NCBI GenBank assembly: GCA_964351995.1
Contig: CAYGQE010000010.1
Coordinates: 1-64,000, forward strand
Length of the DNA stretch: 64,000 bases
Source of the DNA: SZUA-35 sp964351995
GTDB taxonomy: Bacteria; Actinomycetota; Acidimicrobiia; Acidimicrobiales; SZUA-35
Reading direction: 5' to 3'
Part shown: positions 56,261 to 64,000 of the stretch, one piece after another
How the letters are laid out: each line of letters opens with the position of its first letter
How positions within the stretch are numbered: position 1 is the first letter of the stretch
Program-made: the position numbers and the translations under genes
Notes under the pieces: model-generated
What the model was told of the DNA's origin: nothing
Database searches by the model: none
What the model saw: the letters and a program-made list of their open reading frames with translations, nothing else

Positions 56261-56692
56261 ATGTCCATGACCGAACCAAACCCCGCCTCGCCGTCCCAGC
56301 ACTTTCCGGAACTGTCCCTGCACATCAGCGCAGTCGACGATCCAGTTCTCGCCCAGCTCGGATTCGACCCGAGGTCTGACTACGTCGAGCGTTACTGGCT
56401 CTCGATCCTCGGCCCGAGCGCCGTATTGTTTCTGCGGCGGATCGGCGCTGCGTTCGAGCAAGAACCAGACGGCTTCGACGTCGACCTCGTTGCGTGGGCT
56501 CAAGAGCTCGGCCTGGGGGCCAAGGGCGGCAAGCACAGCCCGATGTGGCGCACCCTCGACCGACTCTGCCGCTTTGGTCTGGCCTCGAGAAACGGGCCAC
56601 ACCTGGCGATGCATCGCCACATTCCGCCCCTGACGCAACGCCAGATCGAACGCCTACCCGCCCATCTACAGCAGGAACACCAAGCGGCCTGA
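56261..56692 (+). CDS. small conserved actinobacterial protein, probable winged-helix-like fold
   Basis: 143 residues from ATG 56261, with AAGGA about 8 bases upstream; an ATG two codons later is also possible. The core ...YWLSILGPSAVLFLRRIGAAFEQEPDGFDVDLVAWAQELGLG...SPMWRTLDRLCRFGLA is a layout I recall from many actinobacterial hypothetical proteins with a replication-relaxation/helix-turn-helix-like fold. It may be a DNA-binding regulator; inference only. It is convergent with the sugar transferase gene, 35 bases apart. Confidence 0.7.
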   Translation: MSMTEPNPASPSQHFPELSLHISAVDDPVLAQLGFDPRSDYVERYWLSILGPSAVLFLRRIGAAFEQEPDGFDVDLVAWAQELGLGAKGGKHSPMWRTLDRLCRFGLASRNGPHLAMHRHIPPLTQRQIERLPAHLQQEHQAA

Positions 56693-56727
56693 GCCGTTTG
56701 GCTTCATGTGGCCAGGGACCAACGAGG

Positions 56728-58137
56728 TCAGTACGCGCCGTCGCTCTTGAGCACGGCCGGAATCGTCTTGGCCAAGATGGCGAGGTCGACGACGAGCGAC
56801 CAGTTGTCGACGTAGTAGAGGTCGAGACGTGTGTACTCCTCGAACGTGGTCTCACTTCGACCAGACACCTGCCACATGCCGGTGATGCCGGGGCGAACAC
56901 GCAGGCGTCCATAGAGGTCGGCGTCCCACTCGGCCATCTCCGCGGCAAGCGCTGGGCGAGGACCGACGAGGCTCATCTCGCCTCGCACGACGTTCCACAA
57001 CTGCGGCAGCTCATCGAGCGAGGTCTTACGAAGGAAGGCGCCGATCTTGGTGACTCGGGGGTCGTCCTTCATTTTGAACAACGGGCCAGCGCCTTCGTTG
57101 TCCTCCATGAGATCAGCCATGAGCTCTTCTGCGTTGACGACCATCGTCCGGAACTTGAGCACCTCGAACGGCAAACCGTCCAAACCCACTCGCGACTGCT
57201 TGAAGAGAACGGGGCCGTCCGAGCCCTTCTTGATCAGCAGCGCAACGATCGCGAAGACCGGTGCCAGCACAACACACGCCATGAACGACATCAACATGTC
57301 GAACGTTCGCTTTGCCACGGCTCTCCAGCCGTGCCGTTGCACCGGTTCGACGTAGACGACCGGAAAGCGGCCAAGCGGACGGACGGTCAATCGCTTCGGA
57401 GCAATATCGGCCAGTGTCGAACTGAGCTCGACGTGAATGCCTGCCTCGATCAAATCTCGGATCAAGCGGTTGCTTGAACGGGTGTCAATACCGGTGGCAG
57501 CAACGACGACACCGCCGGCATCGTGCCTGCGAGCCGCGGCGAGAGTGGCGGTGACCAGATGGTTGGCATCTCCACTCTGATTGGGGTCGACTCGCTCCAT
57601 GATCTGGTAGCCGAGCGAACGGTCTTCTGCGAACATGTCCTCGAGCTGTCGGCTCTCGACGTTGTCGCCGACCATGATGACCCGACGAGCGAGCTTTCCG
57701 CTGGCTCGCAGCGCGCCATACCGACGGCGGAATCCCTCACGCTCGATCGACAAACCGACCACCACGAAGAGGGCGGCGAGCACGATCCACTCTCTGGACA
57801 CGTCGAGTTCGAAGCTGAATGCGGCGGCAGCAACCGTTGCGGTGGAGAGCGCGACCGCATCGATGATGCGGCGGATCTCATCGGCCCGACGGGTGATGAA
57901 GCGCGAACTGTAGAGCCGACCGCGGGAAAGCCAGAAGGTGATGGCCAGCACGAAGATCACGGCACCAGCAATGAGATCGGACCCGCTGTCGACGAGCTGA
58001 TCAGCTCCAAAGAAGGCCAACGCAGACACCGCCAGGTCGGCGGTCAACAGACCTGCTTTCGCCTTGACCGTTCGAGCCGACGCCTTGACGCGTTCAACGG
58101 GTGCCAAGAGTGGCACCTCTTCATGTGCAATCGTCAT
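56728..58137 (-). CDS. polyprenyl-phosphate glycosyl-1-phosphate transferase (exopolysaccharide initiating enzyme)
   Basis: 469 residues. It has four N-terminal transmembrane helices, a Rossmann-like domain (about 150-265, RRVIMVGDNVESRQLEDM) and a fifth helix-hairpin region, then the bacterial sugar-transferase catalytic domain (about 278-469): KRTFDMLMS, PVLFKQSRVGLDGLPFEVLKFRTM, KTSLDELPQLWNVVRGEMSLVGPRP and RPGITGMWQVSGRS. It links a sugar-1-phosphate to a polyprenyl phosphate to start a repeat unit or chain. It fits the glycan locus although about 11 kb from wzm/wzt. Confidence 0.92.
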   Translation of the reverse strand: MTIAHEEVPLLAPVERVKASARTVKAKAGLLTADLAVSALAFFGADQLVDSGSDLIAGAVIFVLAITFWLSRGRLYSSRFITRRADEIRRIIDAVALSTATVAAAAFSFELDVSREWIVLAALFVVVGLSIEREGFRRRYGALRASGKLARRVIMVGDNVESRQLEDMFAEDRSLGYQIMERVDPNQSGDANHLVTATLAAARRHDAGGVVVAATGIDTRSSNRLIRDLIEAGIHVELSSTLADIAPKRLTVRPLGRFPVVYVEPVQRHGWRAVAKRTFDMLMSFMACVVLAPVFAIVALLIKKGSDGPVLFKQSRVGLDGLPFEVLKFRTMVVNAEELMADLMEDNEGAGPLFKMKDDPRVTKIGAFLRKTSLDELPQLWNVVRGEMSLVGPRPALAAEMAEWDADLYGRLRVRPGITGMWQVSGRSETTFEEYTRLDLYYVDNWSLVVDLAILAKTIPAVLKSDGAY

Positions 58138-58263
58138 CGATGTCGCCTCATCGCCGAAACTCGGTCCATACCGTCAACTGTCGGCAGAGATCCAGCCTCT
58201 CGTGAGCGATTTCTCCCCGCCGCGACCAGAAGTTGCCGAAGGCGGGGGCAATCGGCCCTTCGG

Positions 58264-59709
58264 TCAGGCTTCCGCTGGGCTCCAGTTGGCGCAGGTCTCT
58301 GCCAACAAGCGCACGCCGAAACCAGTACCGCCCTTGCGAATGATGCCGTTGTCCGACTCAGACAATGCGGCAATTCCGATGTCGAGATGGGCCCACGGAA
58401 CGTCATCGACGAAGGCCTCGAGGAACAGGCCAGCCGTCAACGCTCCCCCGTACGGTGTCGATCCGATGTTGCGCATGTCGGCGACCACCGAGTCGAGCGT
58501 CTTGCGATAGGCGTCGGGCAACGGGAGGTGCCACACGTTCTCACCCGTGGCTGCGGACGCAGCCTGGACCTGAGCGATGACGTGGTCGTTGTTGCCCATC
58601 AGCCCGGCATAGTCAGCTCCGAGCGCCGCAGTCACCGACCCGGTGAGCGTGGCCATGTCGATGATCGCGTCGGGCTTCTTCTCGGCGGCGAGCGACAATG
58701 CGTCAGCGAGGACCAAGCGACCCTCGGCGTCGGTGTTCAGTACCTCGACGGTCTTGCCGTTGCGGGCCGTGAACACGTCGCCTGGCCGGGACGCATCACC
58801 GTCGATCATGTTGTCGGTGAGCGGAATGTATGCCGTGACTGCTGCGGTAGTCCCCATGGCACCGAGAGCGGTCATCGCTCCCAGCACAGCTGCTCCGCCA
58901 GCCATGTCGATCTTCATGGTCATCATGCCGGTGCCGGTCTTGATCGAATATCCGCCGGTGTCGAACGTGATGCCCTTGCCGACCAGGATCAGATTGGCGG
59001 TGGGCGTTCCCGTCGGAACGTAGGAGAGCATCAGCAGGCGAGCTGGATGGGTCGAGCCCCTGTTCACGAACTGGATCCCGCCGAGCTTTTCCTTCGCGAT
59101 GCGCTTCTCGTCCCAGACCGTGACCTTCAGACCGCTGGTCTTCGCCACCTCGCGGGCCTTGGCCACGAAGGCGGTCGGCACGAGTGAGCCACCGGGCTCG
59201 TTGGTCAGGTCGCGTGCCAGCACGACGGCATCAGCGAGCGCCTGGCCCGTGGTGAACGCGGCCTTGGCGCCCTTGAAGCGGGCGACGACGCTGACCTTGC
59301 GCAACATCGGCTTGGGGTCAGACTTGAGCGGCAGGTACGCATAGGAGCCCAGCGTGGCTCCCTCGACGACAGCCCGCATTGCCTCGACCGGATTCATGTC
59401 GCCCGCAGCATCGACCAACGTGGTTGCCACCGCCTTGTGCTTCCCAACGGCCTTGACGAACGCTGCGGCTGCAAGGCGCAGTGCGTGCCCATCGACGTCG
59501 CCGGGCTTGCCCAAGCCCACCAACACCTGGATGGGCTCGGTTGCAGGCCCGGCGATCACGAGGGTCTGGCCGACATCGCCGGTGAATCCCTGCAACTCAC
59601 ATGTTCGAGCGAGGTCTTCGCCCAACGCATCGATGTTGCCAATGTGGACAGGCACATCAACGGCCGTTGCGCTCTTTGGAAGGGTGGACGAAAGGGTCAG
59701 CGTTGCCAT
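58264..59709 (-). CDS. pepA: leucyl aminopeptidase (M17 family)
   Basis: 481 residues from ATG 59709. The N-terminal domain is less conserved. The M17 catalytic domain has LVGKGITFDTGGYSIK, MKIDMAGGAAVLGAM and the signature NTDAEGRLVLADAL, with the metal-binding Lys, Asp and Glu residues in place. It removes N-terminal amino acids using two metal ions and forms hexamers in known homologues. The upstream in-frame extension is arginine-rich and does not look coding. It is co-directional with two downstream-facing minus genes upstream (membrane protein and M24 peptidase). Confidence 0.93.
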   Translation of the reverse strand: MATLTLSSTLPKSATAVDVPVHIGNIDALGEDLARTCELQGFTGDVGQTLVIAGPATEPIQVLVGLGKPGDVDGHALRLAAAAFVKAVGKHKAVATTLVDAAGDMNPVEAMRAVVEGATLGSYAYLPLKSDPKPMLRKVSVVARFKGAKAAFTTGQALADAVVLARDLTNEPGGSLVPTAFVAKAREVAKTSGLKVTVWDEKRIAKEKLGGIQFVNRGSTHPARLLMLSYVPTGTPTANLILVGKGITFDTGGYSIKTGTGMMTMKIDMAGGAAVLGAMTALGAMGTTAAVTAYIPLTDNMIDGDASRPGDVFTARNGKTVEVLNTDAEGRLVLADALSLAAEKKPDAIIDMATLTGSVTAALGADYAGLMGNNDHVIAQVQAASAATGENVWHLPLPDAYRKTLDSVVADMRNIGSTPYGGALTAGLFLEAFVDDVPWAHLDIGIAALSESDNGIIRKGGTGFGVRLLAETCANWSPAEA

Positions 59710-59759
59710 CCCCTGATGGTAGGCCGCTGGGCTCTCGGTAGAAGGAACCTGCGACGCAT

Positions 59760-60617
59760 TCAGGCCAGTGTCAGGATGGCCCGCGCCACGAGGTCGACAC
59801 CGAAGGCAGTGAGGATGGCGAGATACAACAGCCCCGTCGCTGCCATCACTGCGCTGTATTGCGGTTCCTTTAACGCCAGCAACGTCACGTAAACCAACGC
59901 AATCGTGGTCACGACACACGCGACCCAGAACCAGCCGAGCATGCCGTTGTAGCCATCCTCGATCGAGCCGTTCAGCGACGAGATCATGCCGGTGGGGATC
60001 AGCAGCAGAACGACCTGCGGCAACCACAGAACGCCCGTCCATTTGACCAGTTCGAGCAACGGTGCCCGTGACATTCCCGGCTGGACCAGATACCAGTGAC
60101 CGAGCAACATGGCATCGCTCACCGCACCGAGGAAGAGCGCACCGATCACCAAGCGAGCCGTTTGGAGCCACACCGGGTCCCCGGCAGAGAAGCCGGCAGC
60201 GACAACGCCGAGCAGGCCGAACAACGGCGCGATCAAATCGAGACGAGGATCGAATTCAGGACCGGACGCCAGTTTCGACTTTGCTTCTCGCTCGATACCT
60301 GTCATCTCAGCGACGCGGGTGCTCCTCGCTTCCACCAGTTCGCGCTGTTTCTCGACGCCGACCGCCCGGCGTTGCCAGGACTGTCCAAGTGACAAGACAA
60401 CACCGATGACCACACCGGCTGAACCGATCTCGCGCACCGGCTGGACCCCGAAGCGGAGACCAATGACCAGAGCGAGCAGCGCCATCAGGCCATACGTGAC
60501 GCGAATACTCCAGCCGTAGCCGATCCCGACTTCTCGGCGACGCGTGGTCACCCACCCGAAGAACAGACCACCGGCCGCCCATTGGAGCAGCACGGTCGCT
60601 GCGTGCAGTTCCAGCAC
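59760..60617 (-). CDS. multi-pass membrane protein of unknown function
   Basis: 285 residues, GTG start one base after the M24 peptidase stop, so translation is probably coupled. It has about eight hydrophobic segments, with a charged middle loop (about 90-120, EKQRELVEARSTRVAEMTGIEREAK) and a conserved-looking MLLGHWYLVQPGMSRAPL between helices. I do not recognise the family. Context gives no function. Confidence 0.7.
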   Translation of the reverse strand: MLELHAATVLLQWAAGGLFFGWVTTRRREVGIGYGWSIRVTYGLMALLALVIGLRFGVQPVREIGSAGVVIGVVLSLGQSWQRRAVGVEKQRELVEARSTRVAEMTGIEREAKSKLASGPEFDPRLDLIAPLFGLLGVVAAGFSAGDPVWLQTARLVIGALFLGAVSDAMLLGHWYLVQPGMSRAPLLELVKWTGVLWLPQVVLLLIPTGMISSLNGSIEDGYNGMLGWFWVACVVTTIALVYVTLLALKEPQYSAVMAATGLLYLAILTAFGVDLVARAILTLA

Positions 60618-60618
60618 G

Positions 60619-61752
60619 TCAGGCCTCGACGATGGCGAGCTGGTGATCCGCCTTGTTCAGTGGCCGAGGGCCCTCTGCCGTGGCAACGACGATGTCCTCG
60701 ATGCGGGCTCCCCACCTGCCTTCGATGTAAAAGCCAGGCTCGATGGAGAAAGCGTTGCCCGCAACCAGGGGCGTCGAGTTACCAGACACCAGGTACGGAT
60801 CCTCGTGGGCCTCGACCCCGATGCCGTGACCGAGCCGATGAAGGAACCACTGGTCGAGTTCCCCGTCGGCCATGCGGTCCCGGGCAGCAGCGTCGACATC
60901 TTGGGCCGGCGTTCCGACCTGCGCTGCGGCAACGCCTCGTTCCTGAGCATCGAACAGCACATCGAACGCATCACGGTACTCAGCCGGCGGTTCCCCGGTG
61001 AAGACCATGCGGGTGATGTCACTGCAGTAGCCGGGCATGCCTTCGGGTTCGGCCGTCGTGCCACCAAAGTCGCAAAGCACTGGCTCGTTTGGCTGGATGA
61101 CTCGGTCACCCGCTTCGTGGTGCGGACTGGCGGAGTTCGGGCCTGACGCAACCAGAGCGAAGTTCACCTTCGCGTGACCCTGTGCTTTGATCCGGCGACC
61201 AAGATCAGCCGAGACCTCTGCTTCGGTCCGACCGATGAGTGGGATCTCACCAGACTGAAGCGCTGCGGCCACGATGTCGACGCCATCGGCCGCCCGTTGG
61301 AGCGCAGCGATCTCAGCATCGTCCTTCACCTGACGGAGCGGCCCGTACACCTCGCTGCCGTTGACCCACTGCGCGTGCGGAAGCCGGTGTTGCAAGCTGA
61401 CCAAGAACCGAGCCCAAGTGTGATCGCCGATCGCAAGAGTTCCGGCCGAGCCGACGAGGTTGATCACTCGCTGGATCGGATCATCAGTCTCCGACCACCC
61501 GTCGATGGTGAAGAGATTCCCGTGATCAATGACGCGGGGCACCTCGAACCCGGGAATCACCAGTGTCGGCGTGCCGTCAGCTGGAACGACGAGCATCGTG
61601 AGCCGCTCGAGAGGCATGGCGCCGTAGCCAATCATCCACGGCATGTCGGGCCCAACCGACACCAAGGCAGCGTCGACGCCCTTGGCGGTCAGCGTCGAGC
61701 GGACTCGATCGAGGCGATCGGCGAAGACATTGGCGGCCGGGGAAATCTGCAT
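60619..61752 (-). CDS. M24-family peptidase (Xaa-Pro dipeptidase-like)
   Basis: 377 residues. An N-terminal creatinase-like domain (1-135) is followed by the pita-bread catalytic domain. Metal-ligand motifs are visible: VLCDFGGTT (Asp), YCSDITRMV (Asp), HRLGHGIGVEAHEDPY (His), SIEPGFY (Glu) and RIEDIVV (Glu). This suggests an active metallo-dipeptidase or Xaa-Pro aminopeptidase. The ATG at 61752 was chosen at MQISPAANVF; upstream codons do not resemble the family. Confidence 0.9.
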   Translation of the reverse strand: MQISPAANVFADRLDRVRSTLTAKGVDAALVSVGPDMPWMIGYGAMPLERLTMLVVPADGTPTLVIPGFEVPRVIDHGNLFTIDGWSETDDPIQRVINLVGSAGTLAIGDHTWARFLVSLQHRLPHAQWVNGSEVYGPLRQVKDDAEIAALQRAADGVDIVAAALQSGEIPLIGRTEAEVSADLGRRIKAQGHAKVNFALVASGPNSASPHHEAGDRVIQPNEPVLCDFGGTTAEPEGMPGYCSDITRMVFTGEPPAEYRDAFDVLFDAQERGVAAAQVGTPAQDVDAAARDRMADGELDQWFLHRLGHGIGVEAHEDPYLVSGNSTPLVAGNAFSIEPGFYIEGRWGARIEDIVVATAEGPRPLNKADHQLAIVEA

Positions 61753-61887
61753 TCGACGATCGTATCGGTGGCGACGAGGGCCATTCGTACCGGAGATCCA
61801 CGCGTACCAGGGATTTGAGCCGGACGACCCTTTGCCCCAAATCACCCCGGCCGATCAAGAAGGCAAGCGGGAACCTTGGGAGCAGGA

Positions 61888-62604
61888 GTGACCACAACCA
61901 ACTCGACATCCGTTGTCTTCACAACGGACGCGCACAACGATCGCTACCGGGATGCAAGCCGTCGGCTCGCAGACCGGTCGGCGGCGATCCGCGAGCGCCT
62001 CATGGCGGAACTGGCACAGGCTCAGAACCACCACGAACTCGATTGGCGGTCACTCCTGTCCTCACATCGCGAGATCGTCGAACAAGTCGTTGCCGGCTCC
62101 GAGCCGACCATCGAGACGTTCTGGGCTGCACATGCGCAACCTCGATCCGAGGAGTTGACCTCTCGCTGTCTGCACATCGTCGACGCACACCTGCTGCTCT
62201 TGTGGGACGCAGTCGAGGTGTTCGTCGAGGGGGTGCGTCCTGCACTTGCGCTGAACGGTGAGCCGCCGAGCGAGGACGCAATGGAGAGTTTGCGTGCCGA
62301 CGTCGAGCGGTTGATCCAGCCCGTGTCGTCTGCGGCACCAGATCGCAGCACACTCGATGGACTCGGCGAACGCTGGCAAGAGCGGATGCGACGCCAGGCA
62401 ATCCGACGCTACGTTCGCAGTGGAGGAGCAACTGACGCCTCACTCTCCGCAGCGGTGGACGCCCTCGAACTCAAGATGATCAACCAAGCACCGTGGGCCC
62501 ACGCTGATCAGTTGTTGTCCGCGTTTGAGTTGGCCCACACCGAAATTCGTCGAGCAATCGCCAGTCGACTCGACCGAATGCTGAACGACCTTCTACACAG
62601 CTGA
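61888..62604 (+). CDS. helical protein of unknown function
   Basis: 238 residues from a GTG preceded by GGGAG. It is predicted almost entirely helical, acidic, with no membrane segment or signal peptide. Charged helices (AAIRERLMAELAQAQNHHELDW..., RSEELTSRCLHIVDAHLLLLW) and a C-terminal IASRLDRMLNDLL suggest a protein-interaction role. No family recognised. It is followed 36 bases later by a small membrane protein gene in the same direction. Confidence 0.65.
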   Translation: MTTTNSTSVVFTTDAHNDRYRDASRRLADRSAAIRERLMAELAQAQNHHELDWRSLLSSHREIVEQVVAGSEPTIETFWAAHAQPRSEELTSRCLHIVDAHLLLLWDAVEVFVEGVRPALALNGEPPSEDAMESLRADVERLIQPVSSAAPDRSTLDGLGERWQERMRRQAIRRYVRSGGATDASLSAAVDALELKMINQAPWAHADQLLSAFELAHTEIRRAIASRLDRMLNDLLHS

Positions 62605-62640
62605 CCAGGTGAGCCAACGCCGAGCAGGCACACTGTTGCG

Positions 62641-62886
62641 GTGCAACCCGTCAGCACCCTCATGTTCTTCGTTGGCTACCTGCTGGCGCTACCCATCGCG
62701 CTCCGGATGACGAGCGTGGTGGCACAGCAACACCGCATGGCGCTCACGGGTCATCAAGCTGGTGTCGGTCTCGCCACCGTCGGTTGGCTGACCAGGGGCG
62801 CCGTCATCGTTGCCCTTCTCCACGTGGCTTGGATGATCGGTGTTCGCTTGTGGTTCTCAGCGAACCCCAGCAGCAACAGCGGCTGA
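62641..62886 (+). CDS. small two-helix membrane protein
   Basis: 81 residues, GTG start. The two hydrophobic segments are about 5-22 and 48-67, with a basic/glutamine loop between them and a short serine/asparagine tail. Its 3' end overlaps the convergent lipoyl synthase gene by 30 bases. Function unknown; small size makes the call moderate. Confidence 0.55.
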   Translation: MQPVSTLMFFVGYLLALPIALRMTSVVAQQHRMALTGHQAGVGLATVGWLTRGAVIVALLHVAWMIGVRLWFSANPSSNSG

Positions 62887-64000
62887 GCCGGCGTGGAAGC
62901 TCGAACGGGTCAGAGGACTTGACTCGACGTGTGAGATGCCCAGCTCGTGTTCGCCGATCTCCTTGAGCCTTGAGAACTCCTCTGGAGTCCACCAGCGGTG
63001 AACCGGAAGGTGGTTGGTGGTCGGGCGCAGATATTGCCCGATCGTCACGATGTCGACGCCGACCGCAGCGAGGTCCCGCAACGTCGCCACGACCTCGTCG
63101 AACGTCTCGCCCATCCCGACAATGAGGCCGGACTTGGTGGTGTGGCCAGCTGTTTTGCTTCGGGCCAGCAACGTCAAGCTTCTCGCATAGCTTGCCGACG
63201 GCCGCACGGCTCGTTGTAGGCGGGCCACAGTCTCGATGTTGTGATTGACGATGTCCGGCTTGGCGCTGAGGACGATCGCGAGCGAGTCCGCATCTCCTCG
63301 CAGGTCCGAGATCAACACTTCGACTCCTGCGTCGTTGCCCGAGCCATGGATTGCCCGCACGGTGTCGGCCACATGCGCTGCGCCACCGTCGTCGAGGTCG
63401 TCTCTGGCCACCATCGTGAGCACGGCGAATTCGAGGCCGAGCTGGGACACCGCATCGGCGATGTGCGCAGGCTCGGCGGGATCTGGCGCCGCTGGTTTCT
63501 GGGTGTCGATGAGGCAGAAGCCGCAGGCTCGAGTGCACCGCTCCCCCAGCAGCATGAACGTGGCCGTGCCTTCGTTCCAGCAATCGAAGATGTTGGGGCA
63601 TCCCGCTTCTTCGCAGACCGTGACGAGATCGAGCTCACGACTGATCTTCTTGAGACGAAGGTACTTGGGATCGGTCTTCAGCTTGACCCGCATCCACTCC
63701 GGCTTCCGGGCGCTGACATCGAGGCCTTCGGTGACGCCAGCTTGGTCAAGCCGGCGACCGAGCTGCACGGGCACGCCGGCCCTCGCCGTCGACGCCGCCT
63801 CGGCTGCAGCCACCGCCGCCCGATCCGGAACGACGGCGTCGCCCGGCCCTTCGCCCCGTGAAAAGGCGGAGAGGTCAGAGGTCTGGTGCTTGAAAACGAC
63901 ATCGCTACGCACGATCGGACGTTCGGCAGCCAAGTTCTTGGCCATATGGCCGGCGACAAGATCGACCAGCGCCTCGGTGCTGATGTTGACACCTTCGGCT
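62857..64000 (-). CDS. lipA: lipoyl synthase, 5' end beyond the window; possible LipB-LipA fusion
   Basis: A radical SAM enzyme that inserts sulfur into octanoyl groups to make lipoate. The first in-frame ATG is at 63945 (362 residues). In that numbering the auxiliary cluster cysteines are C111, C116 and C122 (CEEAGCPNIFDC), the radical-SAM cysteines C137, C141 and C144 (CTRACGFC), and the C-terminus has RSSFHA. About 80 residues before the lipoyl synthase core are unusual. The frame stays open to the window edge, and residues there (EGVNISTEALVDLVAGH then MAKNL) resemble the C-terminal end of octanoyltransferase LipB. A GTG at 63768 could start a stand-alone LipA instead. Confidence 0.88.
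   Translation of the reverse strand, partial: AEGVNISTEALVDLVAGHMAKNLAAERPIVRSDVVFKHQTSDLSAFSRGEGPGDAVVPDRAAVAAAEAASTARAGVPVQLGRRLDQAGVTEGLDVSARKPEWMRVKLKTDPKYLRLKKISRELDLVTVCEEAGCPNIFDCWNEGTATFMLLGERCTRACGFCLIDTQKPAAPDPAEPAHIADAVSQLGLEFAVLTMVARDDLDDGGAAHVADTVRAIHGSGNDAGVEVLISDLRGDADSLAIVLSAKPDIVNHNIETVARLQRAVRPSASYARSLTLLARSKTAGHTTKSGLIVGMGETFDEVVATLRDLAAVGVDIVTIGQYLRPTTNHLPVHRWWTPEEFSRLKEIGEHELGISHVESSPLTRSSFHAGSAAVAAGVR

Noticed and set aside
59710..60171. A long N-terminal extension of leucyl aminopeptidase
   Set aside because: It overlaps the neighbouring membrane protein gene on the same strand in another frame and is low-complexity; the family starts near 59709.

Overview
The window is high-GC, gene-dense DNA from an actinobacterium. 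A mycothiol-biosynthesis ligase (MshC), an InhA-like FabI, an acyl-CoA carboxylase alpha subunit with methylmalonyl-CoA mutase and MeaB, many GTG/TTG starts, a DUF222 (13E12-type) gene and several secreted DUF4214 proteins fit the class Acidimicrobiia (Ilumatobacter-like). That placement is inference from gene content; no rRNA or tRNA gene is present to test it. About 51 protein genes are called. No gene-free gap exceeds about 230 bases. I see no CRISPR array, insertion sequence, prophage or tRNA.

Layout. 1-8.9 kb: the edge of a DUF222 gene, an alkylsulfatase, a minus-strand thrS-HIT-membrane protein cluster, a PlsC acyltransferase, mshC and, divergently, fabI. 8.9-15.6 kb: a minus-strand run with a DUF6285/phosphotransferase pair and two M23 (LytM) peptidases bracketing two CNNM/CorC-type membrane proteins. 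15.6-19.7 kb: birA divergent from a biotin-dependent carboxylase alpha subunit, then a quinone-reductase-like flavoprotein (LpdA type). 19.8-30.7 kb: a plus-strand run in which glycosyltransferases lead into mutB, a secreted FG-GAP/DUF4214 protein, meaB and an FkbM methyltransferase. 30.7-53.9 kb: a surface-glycan locus with several glycosyltransferases, two methyltransferase-type proteins, large GT-C-like membrane proteins, a flippase-like protein, a Wzm/Wzt ABC exporter, a SpoIID/LytB-like protein, a PGRP-type amidase, a rhodanese-MoeB fusion and a sirtuin. 53.9-64 kb: a second FkbM methyltransferase, guanine deaminase, a small HTH-like protein, a polyprenyl-phosphate sugar transferase, leucyl aminopeptidase, an M24 peptidase, small unknowns and lipoyl synthase at the right edge.

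How the parts may work together. The central region looks like an ABC-transporter-dependent polysaccharide system. The sugar-phosphate transferase at 56.7 kb could start a lipid-linked chain, the GT4/GT2 enzymes extend it, and Wzm/Wzt export it. A 1042-residue protein combines glycosyltransferase modules, a predicted coiled coil and a SAM methyltransferase. It lies two genes from a Wzt that carries an extra C-terminal beta-sandwich domain. This recalls the enteric WbdD/Wzt cap-and-recognise logic and is the most interesting candidate system here. Three secreted proteins in or beside the locus end in the same four-unit DUF4214 tail, which may attach them to the cell surface.

Starts were chosen from overlaps, ribosome-binding sites and family alignments recalled from memory. 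They are uncertain where noted. Function calls rest on motifs read by eye, not on database searches.
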